A stretch of DNA of 64,000 bases from CALFML01 sp044222245 (lineage in GTDB: Bacteria; Myxococcota_A; Polyangia; Palsa-1104; JAEUJZ01), in assembly GCA_044222245.1 (NCBI GenBank), contig JBGANQ010000029.1, positions 24,654-88,653 on the forward strand, given 5' to 3'. The notes beneath the pieces were generated by a model. It was not told where the DNA came from. It saw only the letters and a list, made by a program, of their open reading frames with translations, and searched no databases. This document shows positions 16,912-25,353 of the stretch, one piece after another. Positions within the stretch are counted from its first letter, which is position 1; every line of letters starts with the position of its first letter. The position numbers and the translations under genes are program-made.

Positions 16912-19152
16912 TCAGAAAAACAGGCTGTCCTTGCGCGGCGGCTTGGGCGCGGTGGCCGGCTCGGGCTGGCGCAGCGACAGCGAGTTCCCTTCTTCGTCCT
17001 CGCCCTCTCCGGGCTCGGCGGGCACGACCAGCTCGGGCGCGCGCTCGACGGCGGCGTCGTCGCCGTAGTTGGTGCAGTTGTCGCAGCGCCGGCACAGCGG
17101 CGGCGTCTTCTCGCCAAAGTACTCAAGCAGGATCTGCATGCGGCAGCGCGTCGACTGCGCGTAGCGGATCATGTAGGCCAGCCGATCGCGGTCGCCCTCG
17201 CGACGGCGGCGGTAGGACTCGGCGGCGCGGCCCAGGGTCAGCTCGTCGGTCTCTTTGCCCGACGGCTTGAAGACCTGACTCGGCTGCTCGACCATCAGGT
17301 CAAGCTCCTTGAAGATGTTGAGCACCACGCGCGTCTTGGACTGCGACACGCTGGCCGCCAGCGCCAGCTCGCGCAGGTTGTCGGCGCCGTCGCGCAGGGC
17401 CTGCCACACCGCCATCACGTCGCTGCGCGTCGGGTACTTGCCGGCGACGAAGAAGTTCTGCACCTGCTCGTCCTGCGGGTTGTAAAGGAGGATGCAGCGG
17501 CTCGGGCGGCCATCGCGACCGGCGCGACCGGCCTCCTGGTAGTAGGCCTCCATCGAGCCGGGCACGTTGTAGTGGATGACGGCGCGGATGTCCGGCTTGT
17601 CGACGCCGAGGCCAAAGGCGTTGGTGGCGACCATGATGCGGGGGTTGTTGCGCATGAAGGCGTGCTGCGCCGCGTCGCGGTCGGCCTTGGTCATCTTGCC
17701 GTGGTACATGCCGACCTTGAGCCCCAAAACGGGCAGCGCGCCGGCGATCGCCTCGACGGTGCGGATCGTCGAGCAGTAGATGATGACCGAGCCCTGGATC
17801 TTGCGGATGAGGCGGAGCAGCCGCTTGACCTGGGCCTTCTCGTCGCCGGTCTCGCGCACCTCGAAGCTCAGGGAGGGGCGGTCAAAGCCGGTGTGGATGA
17901 TCTCGGGGCTGCGCAGGCCGAGCTGGGCCGAGATGTCCAGGGCGACCTGCGGCGTCGCCGTCGCGGTCAGCGCGCACACCGGCGGCCGGCCGAGCTGATC
18001 GATGGCCCGCTGCAGGAACAGGTACGAGGGCCGGAAGTCGTGGCCCCACTCGGAGACGCAGTGCGCCTCGTCAACGACGAACAGGCTCACCTTCTGACCG
18101 CCGAGCTCGTCCTCCAGCTTGCCCGAGGCGGCGCGCTCGGGGGTGACGTAGATGAGCTTGCGCTTGCCCTCTTCGATGTCGTCCAGGGTCTTGTTGGTCT
18201 CACGCGTGGTCTGCGTCGAGTCCAGGCGTGCGGCGACGACGCCGGTGCGCCGCAGCTTGACCTCCTGGTCGCGCATGAGGGCGAGCAGCGGCGAGACCAC
18301 CACCGTGACCCCGGGCAGCTCGAACGCCGTCAGCTGGTAGATGAGCGACTTGCCAGCCCCGGTGGGCATGATGCCCAGCACGTCGCGCCCTTCGACCAGC
18401 GCCCGGATCGCCGCCTCCTGCCCCGGCCGGTAGCCCGACAGCCCGAACTGGCGCTGCAGGCGGCGGATGAGGCGCCGCATGATCGGGTTCTTTTCCCCCT
18501 CCATGGTCGGCAGCTCGACCGGCGGGTTGGTGTTGGGCTTGGCGGCGTCCTTGGCGGCCTGGGTGGGGCGCTGGCCGCTGCGCAGCTTGGCCTCGCGCTC
18601 GCGCGGCTTGCCCGGCGGCGGCGCCTCGGGACCGCGCAGCGCCGGCGAGCGATCATCGGGGGTCGCCCAGAAGGCGGCGGCAGCGGCGGCGGCCTCGGTA
18701 AGCGGCGGCAGGCCGGCGGTCGCCCCCGCCAGCAGGAGCACGCCGAAGTCGACGCGCAGCTCGGGCGGGATCGGCGCCGCAGGCTCGGCGGCGACAGGAG
18801 TCAGCACCTCGGCCTTGCCCGGCAGCGCGCCGGCATCCAGGCCCTCGCCGAGCGGCTCGCCTGCCGACTCACCGCTCGGCAGCGCCGCGGCGGCGGGCAG
18901 CGCGGGGAAGGCGAGGTAGGCCGGCGGCGGATCGAGCACGCTCCAGAACTCTACAAGCGCCGCCGACTCGCGCTCGGCGACCGGCCGCGGGGCGGCCTCG
19001 GCCTCGGTCCCCAGCTCTTTGCCGGAGGCCCACAGCGAGTCAAACTCTGTCGCCGCAGCGGCCGTCTGCAGCCCTGTCATCACCGCCGAGATGGAAGAAG
19101 GAGAAGAGGAGGAGGGAGCCTGGGGAGGAGCGTTGCCTGTAGGTTCTAGCAT
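16912..19152 (-). CDS. recQ: RecQ-family ATP-dependent DNA helicase with a long N-terminal extension
   Basis: 746 residues. The helicase core begins near residue 230 with FGLSGYRPGQEAAI (motif 0), Walker A MPTGAGKS (about 261-268), DEAH at 361-364 followed by CVSEWGHDFRP, and motif VI QEAGRAGRDGRPS. Four cysteines near the end (CRMQILLEYFGEKTPPLC, then RRCDNC) form the RecQ zinc site. There is no HRDC domain and little room for a full winged helix. The first 230 residues are Ala/Pro/Glu-rich and absent from standard RecQ. They may be disordered, or the true start may lie downstream. It unwinds DNA 3'-5' in recombination and repair. Confidence 0.92.
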   Translation of the reverse strand: MLEPTGNAPPQAPSSSSPSSISAVMTGLQTAAAATEFDSLWASGKELGTEAEAAPRPVAERESAALVEFWSVLDPPPAYLAFPALPAAAALPSGESAGEPLGEGLDAGALPGKAEVLTPVAAEPAAPIPPELRVDFGVLLLAGATAGLPPLTEAAAAAAAFWATPDDRSPALRGPEAPPPGKPREREAKLRSGQRPTQAAKDAAKPNTNPPVELPTMEGEKNPIMRRLIRRLQRQFGLSGYRPGQEAAIRALVEGRDVLGIMPTGAGKSLIYQLTAFELPGVTVVVSPLLALMRDQEVKLRRTGVVAARLDSTQTTRETNKTLDDIEEGKRKLIYVTPERAASGKLEDELGGQKVSLFVVDEAHCVSEWGHDFRPSYLFLQRAIDQLGRPPVCALTATATPQVALDISAQLGLRSPEIIHTGFDRPSLSFEVRETGDEKAQVKRLLRLIRKIQGSVIIYCSTIRTVEAIAGALPVLGLKVGMYHGKMTKADRDAAQHAFMRNNPRIMVATNAFGLGVDKPDIRAVIHYNVPGSMEAYYQEAGRAGRDGRPSRCILLYNPQDEQVQNFFVAGKYPTRSDVMAVWQALRDGADNLRELALAASVSQSKTRVVLNIFKELDLMVEQPSQVFKPSGKETDELTLGRAAESYRRRREGDRDRLAYMIRYAQSTRCRMQILLEYFGEKTPPLCRRCDNCTNYGDDAAVERAPELVVPAEPGEGEDEEGNSLSLRQPEPATAPKPPRKDSLFF

Positions 19153-19504
19153 ATGGTCTGCTTTTTCGCGGGTGGCAAGGGGCCCGAAGGGGCCGATCCA
19201 GAGTGTCGGGCATCAGGCAGCGGGGTTGCGGCCAGCGCTCCGTTCCCGCAAGCGCTCGTCGCAGCCCCCCGGTTACCGGGGGTCCCCGAGCTCAGCCTGT
19301 TACCGGGCGGCGCCATCACCCAAGCGCCTGTGAGCTAGTCATCGAGCCAGTAAGAATCCAGTAAGGAAGCCAGGAAATAGCGCGCTCGGACCGCTGCAGC
19401 GTCACGACGTGCCCAACGCGGAACTTCATATCACTTGTGGCAACGGCTGCAAAGTAGCTTGCGATTTCTCTGCGACTGCGGCCGGGTAGCGGCGGCGCAG
19501 TCGG
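19153..19504. other. Intergenic region upstream of recQ
   Basis: About 350 bp with no credible gene. A 7-bp GC-rich hairpin (CCCCCGG-TTA-CCGGGGG, 19266-19282) without a T-run is the only structure noticed. The recQ promoter should lie here, but I see no convincing hexamers. Confidence 0.4.
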
Positions 19505-20443
19505 CTACTCCAGCGGCGCAAAGACCGTCAGCGGGACCGGCGACGGGACCTTCTCGGGCGCGACCGGCGGGTGCGGCAGCGGCAGCGGCGTCGGCTCGTC
19601 GGCCAGGTCGAGCAGCGGCGGCAGACGGCGCTGCTTGCGCTCGATGCGCTGGCGCAGCGCCTGGTAGGGCGCCTCGGTGGTGGCGCGGAAGGCGCGCAGG
19701 GTCGGGTGGACCTGGCCGCGGAACTGGGTCAGCGCCTCGCGCAGGCGGGCCACCTCGGCGGCATCGGTCTTGCGGTCCATCAGCACCAGGGTCGGCCGCG
19801 GCAGGCGGTCGCTCTGGTACAGGGTGCGCAGCCCCGACTGGCGGCCCATCGCCGCGTCGTCCTCGTACAGCATCACCGCCTCGGCCTTGCGCAGCGACGC
19901 CAGGCTGAGCGCCGAGGCCACATCGCGCGTCGGCGCCAGGCTGGTCTTGGGCAGGCTCAGCTCGCCCTCGAAGACGAAGTTGTCGAAGAAGGCCTGGCTC
20001 TGATCCAGCACCGCCGCGTAGGTTAGCGGCGTGCGGCGCAGGTCCTGCACCGAGCTCAGGCTGGCGCTGCCCAGCACCAGCAGGCGCGTCTCGGTGCTCC
20101 CGGCGGCGAAGGCGACGCTCACCGGCAGGAGCTGCGTCAGCTTGGTGGCGGCAAACGGCGACTCGACGAGCGCCAGGGCGATGCGACCGCCGTCGGCGGC
20201 CAGGGCGTCCTCGGTGCCGTAGACGCGGGCGTTTAGGTGGTAGCGCTCGCCGAGCCGCTGCTGCAGGAAGGCGGCCAGCTCATTGCCGAGCTCGAGCTTG
20301 CGCTCCAGCTCTGCAAAGTAGACGCCCGGCAGGTACACCGCCAGCACCCGCTCCCCGGCCGCGGCGCCCGGCGCGGCCAGCGCGGCCACGGCCAGCAGCA
20401 CCGCCACGGCGAGCCGCAGGCCCCGCTTGCCGAGCCCAGTCAT
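19505..20443 (-). CDS. PhnD-like periplasmic substrate-binding protein
   Basis: 312 residues. A signal peptide (LAVAVLLAVAALAAPGAAA) precedes a two-lobe solute-binding layout. Features such as LAAFLQQRLGERY, ALVESPFAATKL, LTYAAVLDQSQAFFDNFVFEG and AEAVMLYEDDAA resemble the phosphate/phosphonate-binding (PhnD/TctC-like) periplasmic fold. No ABC permease or ATPase is next to it, so it may be a sensor or orphan binding protein. The C-terminal 35 residues are Pro-rich. It overlaps the stop of the TPR gene by 4 nt (ATGA), implying coupled translation. Confidence 0.7.
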   Translation of the reverse strand: MTGLGKRGLRLAVAVLLAVAALAAPGAAAGERVLAVYLPGVYFAELERKLELGNELAAFLQQRLGERYHLNARVYGTEDALAADGGRIALALVESPFAATKLTQLLPVSVAFAAGSTETRLLVLGSASLSSVQDLRRTPLTYAAVLDQSQAFFDNFVFEGELSLPKTSLAPTRDVASALSLASLRKAEAVMLYEDDAAMGRQSGLRTLYQSDRLPRPTLVLMDRKTDAAEVARLREALTQFRGQVHPTLRAFRATTEAPYQALRQRIERKQRRLPPLLDLADEPTPLPLPHPPVAPEKVPSPVPLTVFAPLE

Positions 20444-23145
20444 CGGCCGTTCTCCAGCCCGGCCGCCGCCGGCAGCCGAGCCCCGCCGCGCCGCAGCTGG
20501 GGGCGCTGCCGCGGGCGCTCGCGACCGGCGGTCACTTTCGCCGGCAGGCTGCCGCGTACCGGCAGATCATAGATGCGGCCCAGCAGCTCGATCCACTGCT
20601 GCACCTTCTCTGCGTACGGGGGACGCGGAACGGCGGGGCTTGTGGCGAGCAGCTGCAGGTAGCGCCGGTAGGCGTCTAGCGCCTGGCGCGAGTCGCCCGT
20701 CGTGTCATAGTAGGCGCCGAGCGCGATGAGCGCCTCGGGCAGCTGCTGCGGGTCGAGCTTGGTCAGCACCGCGCGGGCCTCCTCGGGGTGGTTGCGCAGG
20801 ATCTGCAGCACCGCCAGGTTGTACTGCGCCCGCACCAGGTTGGCCGGCGGTCCGCCCTGGCTGTAGAGCACGGCGGCGCGGAACAGGGCGTTGGCGCGCT
20901 CGTACTCGCCGCGGTTGGCGATCTCGACGGCCTTGCTGGTGTAGCCGAACGCCAGGGCGTTCTGCAGCGCGCGCGCCGCGTCCCGCGGGAGGCGGGGAAT
21001 TGCCTGCTGGGCGATCGTCGTCCCCTGGTAGAACTCGCCGCCGCGCAGGGTGATCCGCGACTGCAAGATGGCAAATCCGCCCGGGCCGAGCAGCGAGTCC
21101 AGGGTCGGCTGGTCAAACGCCGCCGCCATCTCGGCCAGCAGCTTCGAGGCGAGCTCGTCCTGGCCGGTGCCGTGCAGCACGTGCACCTGCCACAGCTTGG
21201 CCTCGGCGCGCTGCACCGGCAGCACCGCCGGCCCGGCCTTGAGCGCCGCCTGGGTGACGAACATGACCTGATGGATGTCGGGCGTGCCGCGCGGCGCCAC
21301 CGGCACCGACCCCGGGGGTCCGGGCGGCGGGGTGCTGGCCTGCTCGAACAGCGCCCGCGCCGACACCAGGTTGGCCTGCGCCCGCAGCTGCTGCGTGGTC
21401 TCATCGGCGCCGTCGAGCTGCCGCAGCGCCTCGACCGGCTTCTTTAGCGCCATCAGGGTGAGCGCCAGCTCCTGCCGCAGCGCCGCCCGCAGGCCGACGT
21501 TGGCACCGGCCGGCGCCGCACCCGCCGCGGTCACCATCGCCTCGGCTTTCTGCAGCGTCTGGCGCGACTCGACCAGCTGCCCGGTCTCGCGCAGCGAGCG
21601 GCCGTAGGCGCCGAGCAGCCGCGGATCGTTGGGGTTGGTGTCGACAATCGGCGTGAGCAGCTGCAGCGCCTCGGCGGCCTTGCCGGCGCCGAGCAGCCCC
21701 AGGGCCAGCGCCTGGGCGGTGGCCGGGCTGCCCTGGAGCTTGTGCCCCTCTTGCAGATCGGCGAGCGCCGCCGCACCCGCCGCGCCCCCGGAGGCCAGGT
21801 GCAGCAGGCCGCGCCGCGTGAAGGCATGCCCGAGCCGGCCGCGCAGCGCGGTGGCCATCGGACTGGTCGGGCCGACCAGCTGCAGCGCCGCTCGCAGCGT
21901 CGCCATCGCCTCATCAAACTTGCCCGCCTTGACCTCCAGCTCCGAGCGCACGAGCAGCGCCCGCTGCGGCTCCTCGGGCCCATCGAGCCACGGCACCGCG
22001 GTGCCGCCGATCTCGCCGACGGTGGTCAGGAGGGGAGCGGTGCATCGGCTGAGCTCGGCCAGCGCCTTGGCCGGCTGCTGCGCCTGCTGCAGCACGCCTG
22101 CATAATCGATACAGATGCGCAGCGAGTGCGGCTGCGCCGCCGCCGCCCGCCCCAGCACCGCCTGCGCCGCCGCCAGATCGGGGGGCTGCCGGCGCAGAAG
22201 GAGGCGGCCGAGCGTGTCCAGCACCTCGGCCTCCTCGCCGGCTTTTTCCAAGAGCTCGATGGCCGCCGGGATCTGACCGTTCTCGGCCAGCGCCTCGGCC
22301 AGCAGCGCCTGCCCGCGCGGGCTGCCGGGGCTGCCCTGTAGGTAGTGGCGCAGGGTGGCCACCGCTTCGGCCGGCTTGCCGCTGCGCAGCAGTGCCGAGC
22401 CGAGCAGCAGCTGGACCTCGGCATCGTGCGGCTCGGCCTGCGTCTGGCGGACCAGCTCGCTCAGCAGCGCCACCGCCTCGCCCGCCCGCTGCTTCTCTAG
22501 GAGCAGGCGGGCCAGCACCTTGCGCACGTGCACGCCGTCGGTCGTCCCCAGGTGCTCGCCCGGGCCGATCCGCCCCACGGCGCGCTTGAGCTCGGAGATC
22601 GCCAGGTCGGCGTTGCCCGCCTCGGCGGCGACCTCACCGACTAGCGCCATCAGCTCGGGGTTGCCGGCGCTGCTGCGCTGCAGCTCTTGCGCCTCGGCCA
22701 GGGCCTTCTGCGGTCGCCGCATCGCCTGCAGCGCGCGCACGACCTGGATGCGCACGCTCAGGTCGGTGGTGCCAGCGCGCACCGCCTGGATGAGCAGCGC
22801 GTACGCCGCCGCCGGCTGACCGCGGCGAATCTGGATGTCGGCGAGCGGCGCGTAGAGGTCGGTTCGCTGCGGGTTGTCGCGGATGATCCGGCGAAACCCG
22901 GCGCTGGCGATCGCCCAGGCGGTCTCGGCGGCCGTGCTATCGCCCCGCTGCACGGCGAGGATGCCGCGCTGGTAGGCGGCCTGGGCATCCTGAAGGAGCC
23001 GCCACTGCTCCTGCATCTCGCTCGCCTGCGCCGCGGCCAGCCCGAGGCCGCACCGCGACCCCCCGACCAGGTCCAGCGTGCCGGGCAGGAGGCTCCCCGC
23101 CACCCAGAGCCCCACAAATCCGAGTCTGCTCAGCATGCTGCGCAT
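20440..23145 (-). CDS. Large TPR-repeat exported protein
   Basis: 901 residues. The N-terminal hydrophobic stretch (GLWVAGSLLPGTLDLVGG) is a signal or anchor. Nearly the whole remainder is TPR-like helical repeats (IRRGQPAAAYALLIQAVRAG, RSGKPAEAVATLRHYLQG, LLGAGKAAEALQLLTPIVD). Such proteins scaffold complexes. It is co-operonic with the PhnD-like gene (4-nt overlap). The start at ATG 23145 sits next to a good -10 element, so it may be read from a leaderless message; Met-4 (23136) is an alternative. Confidence 0.8.
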   Translation of the reverse strand: MRSMLSRLGFVGLWVAGSLLPGTLDLVGGSRCGLGLAAAQASEMQEQWRLLQDAQAAYQRGILAVQRGDSTAAETAWAIASAGFRRIIRDNPQRTDLYAPLADIQIRRGQPAAAYALLIQAVRAGTTDLSVRIQVVRALQAMRRPQKALAEAQELQRSSAGNPELMALVGEVAAEAGNADLAISELKRAVGRIGPGEHLGTTDGVHVRKVLARLLLEKQRAGEAVALLSELVRQTQAEPHDAEVQLLLGSALLRSGKPAEAVATLRHYLQGSPGSPRGQALLAEALAENGQIPAAIELLEKAGEEAEVLDTLGRLLLRRQPPDLAAAQAVLGRAAAAQPHSLRICIDYAGVLQQAQQPAKALAELSRCTAPLLTTVGEIGGTAVPWLDGPEEPQRALLVRSELEVKAGKFDEAMATLRAALQLVGPTSPMATALRGRLGHAFTRRGLLHLASGGAAGAAALADLQEGHKLQGSPATAQALALGLLGAGKAAEALQLLTPIVDTNPNDPRLLGAYGRSLRETGQLVESRQTLQKAEAMVTAAGAAPAGANVGLRAALRQELALTLMALKKPVEALRQLDGADETTQQLRAQANLVSARALFEQASTPPPGPPGSVPVAPRGTPDIHQVMFVTQAALKAGPAVLPVQRAEAKLWQVHVLHGTGQDELASKLLAEMAAAFDQPTLDSLLGPGGFAILQSRITLRGGEFYQGTTIAQQAIPRLPRDAARALQNALAFGYTSKAVEIANRGEYERANALFRAAVLYSQGGPPANLVRAQYNLAVLQILRNHPEEARAVLTKLDPQQLPEALIALGAYYDTTGDSRQALDAYRRYLQLLATSPAVPRPPYAEKVQQWIELLGRIYDLPVRGSLPAKVTAGRERPRQRPQLRRGGARLPAAAGLENGR

Positions 23146-23153
23146 AGGGTGGC

Positions 23154-23181
23154 ATCATAGTAAAAACAGCGGCGTCGTCAA
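23154..23181 (-). promoter_or_regulatory. Sigma-70-type promoter for the TPR operon
   Basis: The minus strand has TTGACG (23176-23181) and TATGAT (23154-23159) with a 16-bp spacer. Transcription would start about 8 nt below the -10, almost on ATG 23145, leaving no room for a ribosome site. Confidence 0.55.
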
Positions 23182-23204
23182 ACCACCGCCTCGGACTTTG
23201 GGCA

Positions 23205-24887
23205 TCAATTGGGGGTCGGAGCCCGCGGAACCCCAGAGTCCGCGGCCGGCACTGCCCGCGGCTCGGCGGCCGGGGCGGCGGCCGGCTTGGCGGGGGCGGC
23301 GGGCTTGGTCACCGGTGGGGCGGGCTTGACGGCCGCGACCGTGGTCCCGCCAGCTGCCGCCTTGGCCGCCGGTGAAGCGGCGCCCTGGGGAGCCGCCTTG
23401 GCGCTGCTCGCGGGCGGCGCCGCCGGGGTGGGCTTGGCCGGGGCGGCGGGCGCGCCGCGCGGGACTCTGCTGTCGTAGTAGGAGACGCCGAGCTTCTCGA
23501 TAAGCTTTTTGCCTTCGGGCTTGGACTCCAGATCGGCCATCACGCGATAGATCGTCACATACCCCGGCAGCGCCAGGCGGGCGAGGAAGTCGTCGAGCTG
23601 GTGCAGGTTGAAGTGCCAGAGGTCGCCGATCGGCGACGGCATGCCGTGCTTGTAAGTCCTCAGGATGACCGTCTTTTCATCGTGCGGCAGCGCCGCCAGG
23701 TTCTCGCGGAACTGCGGGTTGTATTTGAAGAAACCTTCCGCGTTCGAAGTGTAGATGATGCGCACCGGCAGGCTCAGCGCGCGCGCGGTGTCACCGATGC
23801 TCTTGAGGGCGACGGTCCCGTTGAGATCCCCCTGCACGGCGAGGAAGCGCCCGCTCTGCACCAGGCCCCGGATGTAGCTGTAGGCCTCGGGGTCGCCGAG
23901 CCAGCTCGGGCGGCGGTGGCCGACCCGGATGTTGGCGACATGGAACAGATACGTCGCCACGCGCTCGCGGTGGCTGGCGTAGGTCTTGACCAGCTTGGCA
24001 CCGAGCTCGCGGCTCGGGGCGTTGTTCACCAGGAGCTCGCCGGCTTTGTAGGAGTTCTTCTGGTTGAACAGCGCCCGCAGCTCTTCCGCAGTCGCGCATT
24101 CCTTCAGGAATATCTGATAGATGCGGTGCATGTTCACCACTTCGGAGTCGTAGTCCATAAGGACCAGCAGCTCGGCGCGCGCTGCCGCCGCCATGGTGAA
24201 GTTCTGATCGGTCGCAACGCCGATGTACACGCCCCCGAGTCCGGCGATCTTGGGGAACACGATGTCGTGGCGCCACTCATTAGAGATTACGTAGCGATCC
24301 CAGGTCGGCTCGGGCAGCTTGTCGCCCTGCGTCGCCTGCACGAGCTGGCGCTGCGCCTCGGTGAGCGGGGGCGGCACCGGAGTGGGGAGCAGCGCCGGCG
24401 GCTCCCACTTCAGGGTCTCGGCATCCGGAGTCTGCACCCGCGGCTTGGTCGCAAACTTCTCGATGAGCGCCCAGGGCGCGGTCACCACCTGAGCTGCCGC
24501 CGGAGCTGCCGCCGGAGTCGCCGCCGGAGTCGGCTTGGCCGTCGCCGCGGTCTGTCCGGTACCCGCAGCCTGTCCGGTACCCGCGGCCTGTCCGGTACCC
24601 GCAGCCTGTCCAGTACCCGCCGGCTTGGCCGCTGGCGCGGGGGTCGTCGGCTTGGCCGCTGGCGCGGGGGCCGCCGGCTTGGCTGCAGGCGCCGGGGCCG
24701 CTGGCTTGGCCGCAGGTGCCGCCGGAACCACGGCCGGCTTGGGCGCGGGGGCGACCACGGGCGCCGGCGCCGGCTGGGGGGGCGGGTTGTCCGCCTCCGC
24801 AACAGTCAGGCGGCAGAGCATGGCGGCCACGACTCCGACCATGGAAACGCGGGAGGGGGGACTCTGTCTGTGAAGATATGCACGCAT
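23205..24887 (-). CDS. Exported protein with Ala/Pro repeats and an unrecognised central domain
   Basis: 560 residues. A signal-like start (VGVVAAMLCRLTVAEA) is followed by about 100 residues of PAPAAKPAA and AAGTGQ repeats, a folded central domain (about 150-480), then an Ala/Pro tail. The central domain contains GGVYIGVATDQNFTM, ARAELLVLMDYDSEVV, FLAVQGDLNGTVALKSIG and VRIIYTSNAEGFF. These remind me of an uncharacterised family related to Leptospira LIC_10091, with a methyltransferase-like fold, but I cannot confirm it. It precedes the TPR/PhnD-like operon on the same strand with its own gap of 59 bp. Confidence 0.7.
   Translation of the reverse strand: MRAYLHRQSPPSRVSMVGVVAAMLCRLTVAEADNPPPQPAPAPVVAPAPKPAVVPAAPAAKPAAPAPAAKPAAPAPAAKPTTPAPAAKPAGTGQAAGTGQAAGTGQAAGTGQTAATAKPTPAATPAAAPAAAQVVTAPWALIEKFATKPRVQTPDAETLKWEPPALLPTPVPPPLTEAQRQLVQATQGDKLPEPTWDRYVISNEWRHDIVFPKIAGLGGVYIGVATDQNFTMAAAARAELLVLMDYDSEVVNMHRIYQIFLKECATAEELRALFNQKNSYKAGELLVNNAPSRELGAKLVKTYASHRERVATYLFHVANIRVGHRRPSWLGDPEAYSYIRGLVQSGRFLAVQGDLNGTVALKSIGDTARALSLPVRIIYTSNAEGFFKYNPQFRENLAALPHDEKTVILRTYKHGMPSPIGDLWHFNLHQLDDFLARLALPGYVTIYRVMADLESKPEGKKLIEKLGVSYYDSRVPRGAPAAPAKPTPAAPPASSAKAAPQGAASPAAKAAAGGTTVAAVKPAPPVTKPAAPAKPAAAPAAEPRAVPAADSGVPRAPTPN
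24552..24623. repeat. Four 18-bp coding repeats
   Basis: Units of CTGTCCGGTACCCGCAGC repeat at 24552, 24570, 24588 and 24606 with few changes. They encode the AAGTGQ repeats of the protein at 23205-24887. They probably vary in number by replication slippage. Confidence 0.75.
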
Positions 24888-25353
24888 GTTCGCGACACCG
24901 ATCGTACCACTACGGAATCGCAGGGGTAAAGACCAAGTCCGCCAACTTCTTTACTTTTTTCCGCGGCTCTTACCTCCCCAGCGGGCCTCCCCAGCGGGCC
25001 TCCCCAGCGGGCGTTTTCAAGCAGCCAATCCGGTGACGCCAAAAGACCCTCATGTTGAGCAATTTTCCGACGAGAAATGAAATTTTCCGCGGAAGGATTT
25101 CCATCCTGGAAGGAGTCTTTGTCGACCGCCGCGCGCGTAGTCTTATGAAGGAGAGAAGAGGAAAAAGGACACAACCGGACCGGCTGTACGCGATGTAGGC
25201 GGAGCGAGCCTGGGGGAATCACTGGGAGCGCAAAGTCCGACCACGCGGCCAGCGCCACAGCGCAGCTGGAGGCGCGGCGGGAATGAGTTGACGCGGGTTT
25301 GCAGTGTTGCTCTTATGCGCCCGCCACGACGGAATTTCCAGGAGAGGCGCACC
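24888..25353. other. Intergenic region with 13-bp tandem repeat and a sigma-70-type promoter
   Basis: No gene recognised. Three 13-bp units CCTCCCCAGCGGG occupy 24973-25011. The word AATTTTCCG occurs twice (near 25060 and 25081), the second running into a palindrome TTCCGCGGAA. A good plus-strand promoter, TTGACG (25288-25293), 17-bp spacer, TCTTAT (25311-25316), would start about 30 nt before the hydrolase gene at 25354. Confidence 0.55.

Noticed and set aside
16654..19149. 831-codon open frame opposite recQ
   Set aside because: Shadow of codon bias; recQ motifs are complete on the minus strand.
19153..19338. 61-codon plus-strand frame between recQ and the PhnD-like gene
   Set aside because: No ribosome site, low-complexity composition, and lies where the recQ promoter is expected.
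24903..24918. Possible further dyad CGTACC-N4-CGGAAT near the 24887 start
   Set aside because: The second half is poor, there is no partner 22 bp away, and no -24/-12 element follows.
25144..25197. 17-codon basic peptide frame starting ATGAAGGAG
   Set aside because: No ribosome site or neighbour coupling; likely chance.
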